This document shows, one piece after another, positions 54,710-64,000 of a stretch of 64,000 nt of DNA. This stretch comes from Hexactinellida sp. DTS-2022 (taxonomy: Eukaryota; Porifera; Hexactinellida), in NCBI GenBank assembly GCA_028753945.1, contig JAPNXP010000001.1, forward strand, positions 6,562,501-6,626,500, read 5' to 3'. The notes beneath the pieces are model-generated. The model ran no database searches and was not told where the DNA came from. It was given only the letters and a program-made list of their open reading frames with translations. Made by a program: the position numbers and the translations under genes. How positions within the stretch are numbered: the first letter of the stretch is position 1; every line of letters begins with the position of its first letter.

Positions 54710-55340
54710 ATGGCAGAAAGATTTGTTAGTATTCCAAGGGTATTTGCAGGTGGGGATATCGAGGAAGGGTTTCAGCGTTACGAAATTTGTTCGTTAGCAA
54801 ATGGTGGAATTAGGAAGAGAAAGCATTAAGAATTCCTACTCTTCTTGAGAAAGAGGCTTTCGCTATACATATTGAATATGTCCAGAAGAACGTAAACACG
54901 CTATTAAGCAGTTGTTAGGCAAGCCAATACCTGAAATGGATGACAGGTCTCGTGAGCAGTTGTTGCTACACAGATTCTTAAGTGGAATCCCTGAAAACTA
55001 TAGTAAATTGATTCGAACCTGTCCGGAAATTTAAATACTACACAAGCTTTAAAGGAGGTAAAACTATTATCACTCTGTCAACCAGAAGCAGAAAATAGAA
55101 TAGCGTCTATCAAAGCTCATCAGATATAATTATCGATGCAAGGCTCAAGAATTTGGAAGAAAAGTTTGAGAAAGTATTGGATACGTTAGGAAATAATGAT
55201 GAATCATCAATGGTAATTGGCCAAAGAAGTAACAGTTCTCGAAATTCAAATTTCAGATGTTTTAAATACAAAAAAATCGGTAATCTTGCTAGGGAATGCC
55301 GAAGTTCGAGAATATTTTGTTTTAACTGCCAGGAGCATGG
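54710..55340 (+). pseudogene. Gag relic of the dead Gypsy element
   Basis: ATG 54,710 starts MAERFVSIPRVF. Broken frames follow a Ty3/Gypsy-type gag (GKPIPEMDDRSREQLLLHRF, IPENYSKLIRTCP), then a CCHC knuckle region (CFKYKKIGNLARECR) and a second knuckle CFNCQEHG that is cut at 55,340 by the younger Gypsy. It continues at 60,028. Confidence 0.75.
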
Positions 55341-55483
55341 TGTGACGCGAAGAAGATATAACGTATATATATGTAATAGAAATACAAGTAAGTTCAGCTA
55401 TACTAACACTATAGTCGGAATACTAAGTTGACATACTATTATACTACTATACTGTGGTATCCTAATAATGCGTGAGCGTTACA
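55341..55483 (-). repeat. 3' LTR of the young Gypsy element
   Basis: 143 bp. In element orientation it begins TGTAACGCTCACGC and ends CTTCGCGTCACA. Confidence 0.9.
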
Positions 55484-55494
55484 TCACTCCTCCT

Positions 55495-58400
55495 CTAAAA
55501 CCAATCGAGATCTGTGTCGTAATGCACCACCAACACATAGTCATCGTATTTCTTAGATTTACGATTGCGCAACGGATATCTCCTTTGGGTCGGAACTTCT
55601 GCCTCCTGCTCATCCGGTTCTTGTTCCACTTGGTGTGGGTTTTCTATTTCTGTTGTGTCCACTAACAGCTCCTGCTCGATGGGCTCGAAACTTGCATCGT
55701 GGAGCTCTTCACCTCCTGTGAAATCCTTTCCCTCTGGACCTTCAGTACTCGCGGCTTGTTCTACTACCCTTGTAGTAATGGGAATCTGTCCGCCTTCCTT
55801 GAACAGTTTGCAACGACTGAGATGAATCCATTTTAGTTTGCTTCCCTTCTTTATCTTGCCGTTAGCCCCCCTAACATCCGAAACTACGTAAGGCCCGCCA
55901 TATTTGGGGTCAAGAGAATCTCTGCACCTTGCGTTTGCTTCTAGCACCAGGTCGCCCTTCGCGAACGGAGGGAGTTGAGCCCCTTGGTTTCTGCTGTAAT
56001 TCCTGTCCATCCTGCTTTGCCTGTCGTTTTCAGCTGCTAAACTCTTTAATTCCGATGAGAGTTGTTTCAGTCTCTCTGCGTGCTGACTGTAGCTGAGTTC
56101 GCTCGTCCACTCCTTCCTAGTCAACATTGCATCTATGGGGGACAATGGCTGTCTGCCCGTCATTAGGAGTTGTGCAGAGAATTTCGTAGAGGAATTCTCA
56201 GCGTTGTTACAATAAAAGGCCACTTCAGGCAAAATGTCAGGCCATGATTCCTTAGGTAGTTGGCGGTCTAGCGTTAAGCATCTAGCCACTTGCTTGACTA
56301 AGCCAATGCTTCTCTCGACTAGTCCGTCCGCTTGTGGGTGATAGGGTGATGAGTGTCGTTTCTCAATGCCCAACCTATCGCACATCTTCCTAACTTCAAC
56401 GCCATCTATGTTGTGTGCTTGATTTGATAACAAGCCTCTGGGCACACCATGGCCACGAAAGATCCATCCTCGTTCGAATTCGCGTATCAGGGATGCAGCG
56501 GTCTGGTCCTGAAGAGGAGCCAGTTCGATGTACCGTGTAAAAACATCTACAATACATAAGAAGTATCGAAACTTGTCATCTGCCCACGGTAGGGTTCCTA
56601 CATCCATGGCTACCAAATCCCCCGGACCTAGTCCCTCGACTCTGAAATCCTGGATCGGTACTTTTGCCCGGTTTGATCCCTTGGCTCTCTGACATGTAAA
56701 ACAGCTTTGACAAACCTTTCGCGCATCCCGTGACATACCTAGCCAAAAATAACTTCTTCTGAGATTCTGCAAGGTCCTCCTCTGCCCGAAATGCCCCGCA
56801 GCGTGTACTCTTTTCACCACTTCATCTTGGGCTTCGCTTGGTACAACTACGCGATCCTGAAATAGTAGTAGGCCATTCGTGACGTTTAAATGCTCTGCGA
56901 CGTCACGGAGTTGTCCCGAGCTAACTCTTCCCTTCGTTTTTAATTGTTTCAGGGCCTCACATGTTACTGGATCCTGTTTCTGCTGTCTTTGCATTTGAAA
57001 CGCATCCCACCTGCTCTCAACGCGAACCTTAGTCTTTACTGCAAAAACTTTATCTTCGAAGACACTTTCATCTTGAACTTTCGCGTCGATTGCTACGTTC
57101 GGGTTTCTGCTTAAATAGTCTGGTAAGTTGTTTTCTTTACCGGGCCGGTGGGTGATGGTATACGAATATTCCTCCAATTCTAGTATCCATCTCGCAAATG
57201 TCCTACGAGGGTCCTTCTGGTCGCGAAGCCATTTTAGCGGACAATGGTCTGTTATTAGATCCACCTCACCTCTGGCTCCCAAGTAGGTTTGCCATTTCCG
57301 ACATGCTGCGACTAGAGCCCAAGCTTCTAGCTGCCCCGCGCTATAATTTCTCTGAGCGCCGCTAAGGGAGGACGAAAAGTAGTCTATGGGGTGCAACTGC
57401 CCGGTTTCCTCATTTCTCTGAGACAACACTGCTGCTACAGCTGTTGCGCTGGCATCTGCCTCGATTACGAATTTATTTCTCCAGTCCGGAAATGCCAGCA
57501 ATATTGGTTCCTGTACGAGCTTGTGTCGCAGGGAGTCAAAGGCGTTCTCGCATTCACTATTCCAAACCCAGCTAGCCCCTTTTCGTGTCAATTCGTATAG
57601 GGGCGCGGCTAAATGGGCCAATTCCGGGATGTACGAGCGATAAAAGTTCAGGCTTCCCAAAAAACGCTGCAACTCTGTCACTCCTTGAGGCCTAGGAAAC
57701 TTGGACAATTTCTGGGCGGCAGAACTCATGGGTGTTCGACCATGCCTGGTTACGACATGACCTAGGAATTCTACCTTTTTACGGGCAAACTGACATTTCA
57801 GTAACTTTACATGAAGCCTAGCTTGTTGCAAGCGGGTAAACACTGTCCGTAAGTCCTCCATATGTTGTTCAAAGGAATGGGAATATATGATAAGGTCATC
57901 AATATATGAATCGGTGTGCTTGAGCCCACGCAACGTATTGTCCATAAGCCTTTGGAAAGTAGCCTGCGCGTTCACAAGTCCAAACGGCATGACCAACATC
58001 TCAAAAAGGCCTCTCGGCGTGTTGAAAGCCGTCTTTTCTACATCTCTTTCTCGCATAGGCACGCACCAATACGCTGCCGAGATATCGATTACTGAAAAAT
58101 ACTGGAAACCGTGTAGTCTGTCCAAAATTGCCTGTACTTGAGGTATTCCGTATGCATCCTTCTTTGTTACACTATTAAGCCCGCGGTAGTCGATGGCGAA
58201 TCGTTTCTTACCGTCCTTTTTGGTAACCAATACTACGTTACTCGCCCATGGTGAGTTGGAGGGTCTACATAATTCCTGACTTAATAATTCTTCCAATTGC
58301 GAGTTAATCTCATCTTCCCATTGGGGAGGCAATCTTCTGGGCCTCGCTTTGCTTGGGGCTGCTTCCCTTGTGTCAATCGCGTGTTCGCATAAAGTGGTTC

Positions 58401-59856
58401 GGCCCGGCATGTCATTGAATAACGGTTCGAATTCTTTCAGCAAAGTTAGGAACTTGATCTGTTGTTCACAATTTAAGTCGGTCTTGGTAACTTCGATTCG
58501 TTGATCCTCGCCACACCTGTTTATCTGTGCTATTGAACGTGCTCTTGCCAATGGATCCCCTCCCGTTGCCTGTTCCTGGATCCCTATCCTGATTTTACCC
58601 AGTGTAATAACCCCTTCATCCCAATCAAAGGTTACGCGCCCAAATGACTTTAGAAATTGTCGACCCAATAACAAAGCCTGTTCTTCGCCCTCTAATACGT
58701 GTACGCGCGTCCAGCGGGCCTCTTCACCGCTCACGCTAATCGGAATGTCTACACTTCCAACGACTGTAACGGGTGCTCCGCCAACCCCGTAAACTTGCCC
58801 TGTCTTGGACATTAAGCGATCGGTCAGCCCTAACTCCCGCATAGTTTGTACGTCCATAACATTTACCTTCGCCCCGGTATCTAATAGGGCGCGTATGGTA
58901 CTATCTCCGACTCTCACCGAAATGGATGCTGCTTTCTCGTCTGCCTGGTTGCTAACTCCCAAATTCTTTACATAATCTTTTCTTGTGTAATTCCTTCCTC
59001 TTCTCCCGCTGCTACCTCGCCATTCAGCCGTACACTCTTGTACATCATGGCCCTTTCCATGACAATCGTTGCATATCCTATCTGGACATCTTTGGTAGCC
59101 ATGCCCCCTTCTGCCGCATGTAAAACAGGTTATGTGGCTGTATCCACGTGACGCACCTCGGTAGATCCGCTCACCCCTCCTTTCAGATCCATATTGTCGG
59201 ATCTTCCACACATGAGGAAAGGATGGATCTGCCTCCGACTCGTTCAACTGCTGGTCTTCGCTCGCGTCTTCGCTAACCATTTTGCAGTGACCGACAGCTT
59301 TCTCATCAGGCGCTTCTCGTGCTCCGTAATCTGAAGGCACATCCGCTTGGCGCAGATTCTGTTGCACGAGACTTATAAACTCCCGCATTTGAGTATCAGA
59401 CACTGTGCTTTCGTCTCGCTCGCGTAACCACCTCTTTAAGGTAGAACACACCTTGTTTGGGAGTTGAGTTACTAGGGTTGTGCAAACCTGTCGATTGAGA
59501 AACCCTCCTCGTTTTGCCTCCTTCCATAATCGGGTAAAGAACACTTCGATACGTGTTCCTCTTGCCCAGACCATGCTACGGAATCTTGACGTAGCTTCAA
59601 ACTCGTCAATTGGGGCGTCTAAAGCGTTGCTGAGAACTTTGAATGCTGCCTCTACTGACTCTTCTTTTATAGCTAATAGCGTTGTATCCCTCTCAAACTC
59701 GTCCCTGCATACGTACGACGGTAAGATTTGAATGACTGCCTTTTCGCCAGCGTGGGCTGCGAGCGAGCTCGTGGCGGCTACGAACAGTGGTTGCCACTCT
59801 TCGATCCGTTCTCCCGGTCTCAGCGGTGGGATTGAAATATTCATGGGTGCGGCCAT
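55495..59856 (-). CDS. Gag-Pol polyprotein of the young Gypsy element
   Basis: 1453 aa, single frame, ATG at 59,856 only 24 bp inside the 5' LTR. Order: gag (1-~225), two CCHC knuckles (~242-275), aspartic protease (LLDTGAKVNV, D326), reverse transcriptase (~520-700, SYIDDLIIYS), RNase H (IEADASATAV; DHCPLKWL), H2C2 integrase finger (HAAGHFGQ...CFTCQRAKG), integrase core, and a C-terminal basic YPLRNRKSKK tail. The integrase-first order after RNase H is Ty3/Gypsy. Oddity: the second integrase catalytic position reads LLSNQAHN, with Asn1145 (AAT) where Asp is expected. No env. Gag and Pol are fused in one frame with no shift. Confidence 0.93.
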   Translation of the reverse strand: MAAPMNISIPPLRPGERIEEWQPLFVAATSSLAAHAGEKAVIQILPSYVCRDEFERDTTLLAIKEESVEAAFKVLSNALDAPIDEFEATSRFRSMVWARGTRIEVFFTRLWKEAKRGGFLNRQVCTTLVTQLPNKVCSTLKRWLRERDESTVSDTQMREFISLVQQNLRQADVPSDYGAREAPDEKAVGHCKMVSEDASEDQQLNESEADPSFPHVWKIRQYGSERRGERIYRGASRGYSHITCFTCGRRGHGYQRCPDRICNDCHGKGHDVQECTAEWRGSSGRRGRNYTRKDYVKNLGVSNQADEKAASISVRVGDSTIRALLDTGAKVNVMDVQTMRELGLTDRLMSKTGQVYGVGGAPVTVVGSVDIPISVSGEEARWTRVHVLEGEEQALLLGRQFLKSFGRVTFDWDEGVITLGKIRIGIQEQATGGDPLARARSIAQINRCGEDQRIEVTKTDLNCEQQIKFLTLLKEFEPLFNDMPGRTTLCEHAIDTREAAPSKARPRRLPPQWEDEINSQLEELLSQELCRPSNSPWASNVVLVTKKDGKKRFAIDYRGLNSVTKKDAYGIPQVQAILDRLHGFQYFSVIDISAAYWCVPMRERDVEKTAFNTPRGLFEMLVMPFGLVNAQATFQRLMDNTLRGLKHTDSYIDDLIIYSHSFEQHMEDLRTVFTRLQQARLHVKLLKCQFARKKVEFLGHVVTRHGRTPMSSAAQKLSKFPRPQGVTELQRFLGSLNFYRSYIPELAHLAAPLYELTRKGASWVWNSECENAFDSLRHKLVQEPILLAFPDWRNKFVIEADASATAVAAVLSQRNEETGQLHPIDYFSSSLSGAQRNYSAGQLEAWALVAACRKWQTYLGARGEVDLITDHCPLKWLRDQKDPRRTFARWILELEEYSYTITHRPGKENNLPDYLSRNPNVAIDAKVQDESVFEDKVFAVKTKVRVESRWDAFQMQRQQKQDPVTCEALKQLKTKGRVSSGQLRDVAEHLNVTNGLLLFQDRVVVPSEAQDEVVKRVHAAGHFGQRRTLQNLRRSYFWLGMSRDARKVCQSCFTCQRAKGSNRAKVPIQDFRVEGLGPGDLVAMDVGTLPWADDKFRYFLCIVDVFTRYIELAPLQDQTAASLIREFERGWIFRGHGVPRGLLSNQAHNIDGVEVRKMCDRLGIEKRHSSPYHPQADGLVERSIGLVKQVARCLTLDRQLPKESWPDILPEVAFYCNNAENSSTKFSAQLLMTGRQPLSPIDAMLTRKEWTSELSYSQHAERLKQLSSELKSLAAENDRQSRMDRNYSRNQGAQLPPFAKGDLVLEANARCRDSLDPKYGGPYVVSDVRGANGKIKKGSKLKWIHLSRCKLFKEGGQIPITTRVVEQAASTEGPEGKDFTGGEELHDASFEPIEQELLVDTTEIENPHQVEQEPDEQEAEVPTQRRYPLRNRKSKKYDDYVLVVHYDTDLDWF

Positions 59857-59880
59857 CCAGACACTGACTACTTGTATTTA

Positions 59881-60027
59881 TGTGACGCGAAGAAGATATA
59901 ACGTATATACGTATATGTAATAGAAATACAAGTAAGTTCAGCTATACTAACACTATAGTCGGAATACTAAGTTGACATACTATTATACTACTATACTGTG
60001 GTATCCTAATAATGCGTGAGCGTTACA
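59881..60027 (-). repeat. 5' LTR of the young Gypsy element
   Basis: 147 bp, the same as the 3' LTR apart from an extra cgta near 59,909. It would carry the promoter. Immediately inside it the element strand reads TAAATACAAGTAGTC, which I cannot match to a standard tRNA primer. Confidence 0.9.
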
Positions 60028-61252
60028 ATGGTCACATCAAAAGAAATTGCCCTTTAAACTACCAAGGGCCGACTGGAAGGAACACCACTCGGCCGATAAG
60101 AAGATTCGTCCCAAAGATGAATTAAATGATGCCTATTCAATAGTATCAACTTCTATCTCAGCTTCTTTTGATTTTGGACATTCATTGTTGGGGATGTTAG
60201 TATCGGAAATTCAATAGATAAATCATTGCTCGAACAGGTTCATCAGTTTCTTTTATTAGAAATGAGATTGTGAAACGGTGTGGACAAGAAGTTGATTCTA
60301 ACTATTTCAAGAGACTTATATCGGCTTCAGGGAATGAGTTACAAGTCAACGGAAGGTAGTTCTACCAATTCGATTTGGTATGTTGCACGTTACTCAGGAG
60401 TTTATCGTTGTCTCAGAATTAATAACACCAGTGATTTTAGGAGTAGATTTTTGTCAGCCAACAATATATGTCTAGGAATGGGCGCGGGGGGCTATTGAGT
60501 CGCCTAAACTAGGAAAAAATTTCCAGGATATAAACCGAGTATTTCTGATGTTGAGATGTTAATATAAATAAGAATATCAAGGTTGAATCTGACTATTACT
60601 GCTATTTGCACAGTTCATCAACAAGTTCTGGTAAAATTTCCAATATTATTGCATTTACCGCCGAAAAAGGTTCGGATGATTGCGATGAATGTCATATTCC
60701 AATGTTAGGCAATGATATCCGTTATGAGCTGCCAGAATATCCGAGAAATTGAAGATTTAAATTTGGAATTTCAAGAACGTTTTTCGAGTACTCCTGGGCT
60801 GACGCTCACGGATATTACTTGTAATCGAATTTGTACTGAAGAAAGCAAGCCTATTAGAGTACCTCCCAGGAGGATCCCAGCACAAAATCAACAGGAAGTT
60901 GAGGATCAATTGCAAAAACATGCTTAATCAGGGAATATTTAGAAAGAGTCAAAGCCCATGGATAGCACCAGCTGTTCACGTAGCAAAGAAAGGTGGTGGA
61001 ATTCGAATTTGTGTGGATTATCGTGAATTGAACAAGAGAACTGTAAAATACGCATATCCTCTACCTTTGACTGATGATATCCAGTCGTATCTTACAGGTG
61101 CACTAGTGTTCTCAACATTGGACCTTCATTCTGGATATTGGCAACTTCCAGTTTATAAAGATGATATTGAGAAAACAGCATTCAGCCCAGGACCTGGAAT
61201 GGGATTGTACGAATTTGTCTGTATGCCATTCGGATTTTGTAATGGTCCGAGT
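60028..61252 (+). pseudogene. Pol relic of the dead Gypsy element, part 1
   Basis: Resumes the interrupted CCHC knuckle (HIKRNCPL). A decayed protease region (TGSSVSFIS, ~60,240) is followed by reverse transcriptase: SPWIAPAVHVAKK, IRICVDYRELNKRT, FSTLDLHSGYWQLPV and FVCMPFGFCNGPS, open for 127 codons from 60,899. It is interrupted at 61,253 by a hAT MITE within the RT frame. Earlier stops (60,560-60,900) show that it is dead. Confidence 0.8.
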
Positions 61253-61724
61253 CAGGGAATGAAGGGTTCACGAACGGACTGAATAAACCCAATTCAGTTC
61301 ATTTCAAATTAACGCACGTTCAGTTCGTTTACGTTCACGTTCTAACTTCAACACCACCAGCGTTCGTTCAGTTCGTTCAACGGGCTGACCGGCGTTCGTT
61401 CAGTTCGTTCAATTCGTTCGTTCGTTCAGTTCGTTCAGTTCGTTCAGTTCATTCAGTTCAGATGAGTTGGTGGTGGTTATTAGGTATGACAAGCAGTTTG
61501 GATTAATGATTCAGTATTTCTAATTTATCGATATTCAGTTTAGTATTTCAGTTCGTTCGTTCAGTTCTTTCAGCTCTTTCGTTCGTTCGTTCAGTTCGTT
61601 CAACTGCCGTTCAGGAAACCGTTGGCGTTCGTTCAGTTCGTTCAACGTAAATGCCATAAAAGTGCTGCGTTCAGTTCGTTCAGTTCAAGTTCAAAAAGTT
61701 CGTTCGTAAACCTTTCATTCCCTG
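61253..61724. mobile_element. hAT-type MITE, 472 bp, with gttcgttcag repeats
   Basis: Starts CAGGGAATGAAGGGTTCACG and ends AAACCTTTCATTCCCTG. GTCCGAGT is duplicated exactly (61,245-61,252; 61,725-61,732). The interior is almost wholly degenerate gttcgttcagttc. Excising it restores the RT reading frame. Confidence 0.9.
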
Positions 61725-61918
61725 GTCCGAGTTCATTCCAAAGAATGATGGAATCTGTATTACATGGTTCGAAGAACTCCAAGGTTTTCATTGATGATAT
61801 TTTAGTGTTTTCAAGTTATATGCAGGAACATGTTAAAGATTTGAGAGAAGTGTTTACGAGACTAATAATCTGGTCGTTGAAATTCCAAAATGGGTCATAC
61901 CTAGAAAAATTCATATAA
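61725..61918 (+). pseudogene. Pol relic of the dead Gypsy element, part 2
   Basis: Continues the RT as SSFQRMMESVL, then FIDDILVFSS with the catalytic Asp pair, and EHVKDLREVFTRL. The sequence diverges after ~61,900; RNase H and integrase are missing. Confidence 0.8.
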
Positions 61919-62479
61919 AGTCTATTTTAGTATCACTAGAAGCGAAATTTTTCGCAGAATAGCATATCCAAAATCCGCTAAAATCCGTTATGGGGAAATT
62001 TTTTATGCGGGTGGCAGTGTCGGCCAATTCATAGTAAATCACCGACATTTCCGTAAGCACCAAAATTTTTCCACGTCAGACCATTGCTTGGGCACTCGAT
62101 TTTTGATAGGATCCACTTCCGCCGGATACATTATGACCTCCATCATGCATTTAAAAATGGTCACTTTAATATTATTCGGACAAAAGTCCGCATTCACGAA
62201 CTTATGTCAAATGACTTCGTATAAGGTTATTATATGCATAGTGGTTATCAGAACAGTGTGCGCTGTCGAAAGATGGGTCACTCGATAGGGTTGGTATCAT
62301 TATTGAGAATGGAATGTTCAACATTCCACCGTTGTTAAGGAAACTTTTTTTATCGAATATGGTCATGTGACCCCTCTAATTAACGGAAATTCCATGCTGA
62401 TTACGAATATCTTATTTCTAGATTGGATTAAATATCACTTTAAAAGTTATATTACATTTGGTGGTTCCCTGGAGCACCA
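61919..62479. other. Unassigned sequence
   Basis: Short runs resemble coding sequence (plus-strand frame 62,088-62,288), but no known motif is seen. No repeat boundary found. Confidence 0.35.
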
Positions 62480-63060
62480 AAGAATCTGCTAGAGAAAAGA
62501 GTGGTAAAGCAAAGTTGAAACCTCTCGAACCGATTATCAGTATTCATGAATAGTTGCCCTACCGAATTCGAATACTGATATTCGGTTGAGTAACCGAATA
62601 CGAATACTGATATTTGGTTGAGTAACCGAATACGAATACTGATATCAGGTTGCCAACCAAATTACAACTATTCGGCAAATAATATTCGGTTCAACCAAAG
62701 ATATCAGTATTCGGTTTCAACCCTGAGGTAAAGGTATTCGAAGAAAAGTTGCAAGTAAGAATAAGCTCCCAAGAAATTGGGCTGATTTCTTTCGTGATCC
62801 AACTAATAAACAAGAACTGTTTGCATTTCTTTCCAACAAGATTGCCAATGTGAATTGTCCCGGAGGCAAATAAATAATCATCATGACTGGTGCCACAGCT
62901 ATTGTTCGAGCATTTGATCGTTCTATTGCACGATGTGATCATGGGGAAGATGACACCAAACTGCTGATCCATTTACAGAATGCCCTTCTCAATAGCTGTA
63001 CTAATTACTAAGTTAAGTGTCTAGTGCGCACAATTGACACGGATGTAGTATACTAGTATT
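62480..63060 (+). pseudogene. Fragment of a widespread invertebrate transposon-borne protein
   Basis: Plus-strand frames give RNWADFFRDPTNKQELFAFL, SNKIANVNCPGGK, then after a shift RSIARCDHGEDDTKLLIHLQ, NALLNSC and VRTIDTDVV. This block (NKxELFxFLS ... CDHEEADTRxxxHL ... VRTVDTDVV) is, from memory, common in uncharacterised proteins of cnidarians and molluscs and is probably transposon-derived. I cannot name the family. Stops and shifts occur at 62,871 and 63,008. A hAT MITE interrupts its 5' part. Confidence 0.5.
62511..62725. mobile_element. hAT-type MITE, 215 bp
   Basis: Starts CAAAGTTGAAACC and ends GGTTTCAACCCTG. GGTAAAG is shared by both flanks (TGGTAAAG / AGGTAAAG; 62,503-62,510 and 62,726-62,733). 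The interior repeats ccgaatacgaatactgata. Confidence 0.75.
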
Positions 63061-63539
63061 GGTGATCCTTGTTGGAAAGTTACACCACTTGATTGCCATA
63101 AGCAAAGATGTGAACATTTGGGTTAGCTTTGGTACAGGAAAGAACTTTTACATACGTACTATGATATCAATAGGAGTGTGAAGTTTGCGCTGTATTCAAC
63201 TGAGCACAGATCAAAATGAAAGTTGAGGCCCTTCCCATTATTGGATTTGGATAAAAATTACACATATTAAAGAGGAGATACGGACGTTTATGATTTTGGA
63301 TTTAAAGAAATTTTTTATTATTTTTTTTCTATTTATATTTTTACATTACGAGTGAGCATTAATTTTTTTTTTTTGACAACATTTTGGGAAATTGAATTTA
63401 AAACTTTGCATACATCTTTGTGACTATGGGACGTTTCTTATGCCAAAATATTTCAAAAAATTATCAACATTCCTATGAGATATAGCTTGGCAAAGTTGAA
63501 CATGTGTTTACTTCAGATTATATATTATTTCTTTATTAT
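63061..63539. other. Unassigned AT-rich sequence
   Basis: No frame, repeat or RNA gene recognised; homopolymer-rich around 63,300-63,380. Confidence 0.4.
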
Positions 63540-63551
63540 CGTGGGGTATAG

Positions 63552-63720
63552 GTCACTTCGTACCCAACACCCTTTCGTACCTTAATCACGACAACTTCGT
63601 ACCCAATACTCTTTCGTACCCAACACCCTTTCGTACCTTAATCACGACAACTTCGTACCCAATACTCTTTCGTACTCAACACTTGTTCGTACCCGATAGT
63701 ATTCCGTACTTGACATTACT
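63552..63720 (+). repeat. ttcgtaccc minisatellite with 56-bp higher-order unit
   Basis: Repeats of cttcgtacccaacaccctt and cttaatcacgacaa alternate; the higher-order unit is 56 bp (starts near 63,559 and 63,615), then it decays. The design is like the terminal arrays of the two MULEs, so it may be the left end of another MULE cut by the window edge. Confidence 0.6.
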
Positions 63721-64000
63721 ACATCTAGGTATAAAGAAAGTTTAATTATTAATAGTGTACTACTAAATTTAAATCACTAAATTTCCTATCAAAGTCAAGT
63801 TAGTCAACACAGTACATTTATCCTGAAACAGGCCCATTCAAATGGCCAACTGCTCTTAGTAATTGGGACGTGGAGATTTCGTTGTCCTGATACCGTCGCC
63901 AAATTTCAAATATCTTTCCCTGAAGTTTTCTGTGTTGTGTTCGTTGATGTCGCCGCAGTTTCCTTTCTGAAATTAGCCGAAGATGGAGTCTCACAGTCTC
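63721..64000. other. Window edge, no recognised feature
   Basis: No complete frame or repeat. Sequence beyond the edge is needed to judge whether this belongs to a third MULE. Confidence 0.35.

Larger units (their letters stand above)
55341..60027 (-). mobile_element. Young Ty3/Gypsy LTR retrotransposon, 4.7 kb
   Basis: LTRs at 55,341-55,483 (143 bp) and 59,881-60,027 (147 bp) differ only by a short TA-repeat indel. Both are TG...CA bounded. ATGG is duplicated (55,337-55,340; 60,028-60,031). The polyprotein reads on the minus strand, so the right LTR is 5'. An AGAGGAGGAG polypurine tract abuts the 3' LTR. Near-identity of the LTRs indicates a recent insertion. Confidence 0.93.

Overview
The window is a stretch of an AT-rich animal genome, most likely an invertebrate, built almost entirely from nested transposable elements. 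There are no operons, ribosome-binding sites or prokaryotic genes. Spliced-type signals, FLYWCH, THAP, RING and OTU domains, pogo/hAT/P/Transib/Ginger/MULE DNA transposons, Helitrons and Ty3/Gypsy elements all point to a metazoan. I cannot name the species. The only convincing piece of a possible resident host gene is one short exon at 47.02-47.23 kb (minus strand).

Layout. 0-5 kb: Helitron-like hairpin debris, TA-flanked MITEs, a decayed integrase element (1.5-3.1 kb) and two hAT MITEs with perfect 8-bp target duplications. 5.5-8.3 kb: a broken THAP/P-element transposase, then the first copy of repeat family 'R' (125-bp hairpin + ~1.1-kb body + an 18-bp palindrome motif, tandemly repeated in some copies). 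8.7-10.35 kb: a foldback element with an 8-bp duplication, itself hit by a hAT MITE. 10.4-14.8 kb: a palindrome array, then an intact MULE whose FLYWCH-MULE transposase ends in a RING finger. 15.9-20.1 kb: a Transib/RAG1-like transposase whose frame is split by two hAT MITEs. 20.3-22.5 kb: a dead hAT (TTF/ZMYM1-like) transposase. 24.64-31.02 kb: a complete 6.4-kb transposon with ~365-bp inverted ends and a 1245-aa DDE-like protein ending in an OTU cysteine protease. 31-42 kb: head-to-tail R copies carrying a second intact MULE (38.75-40.6 kb), a non-autonomous Helitron and several MITEs. 43.4-46.2 kb: a second P-like relic. 47.4-52.6 kb: hAT-like elements enclosing a complete Ginger-type transposon (48.2-51.7 kb). 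52.6-54.4 kb: Helitron-like copies. 54.6-61.9 kb: a dead Gypsy element interrupted by a young, intact 4.7-kb Gypsy on the opposite strand and by a hAT MITE. 62.5-64 kb: a fragment of another transposon protein and a minisatellite.

How it fits together. Insertions can be ordered because many have exact target duplications and an uninterrupted copy of the host repeat elsewhere in the window. R copies are older than the Transib, OTU, MULE, Helitron, hAT and pogo insertions within them. Three proteins look full-length and open (RING-MULE, FLYWCH-MULE, OTU-DDE), plus the Gypsy polyprotein. The Transib/RAG1-like frame is open apart from its two MITEs. The most unusual content is the RAG1-like transposase and two transposases carrying opposite ubiquitin-pathway domains (a RING ligase domain and an OTU deubiquitinase domain).
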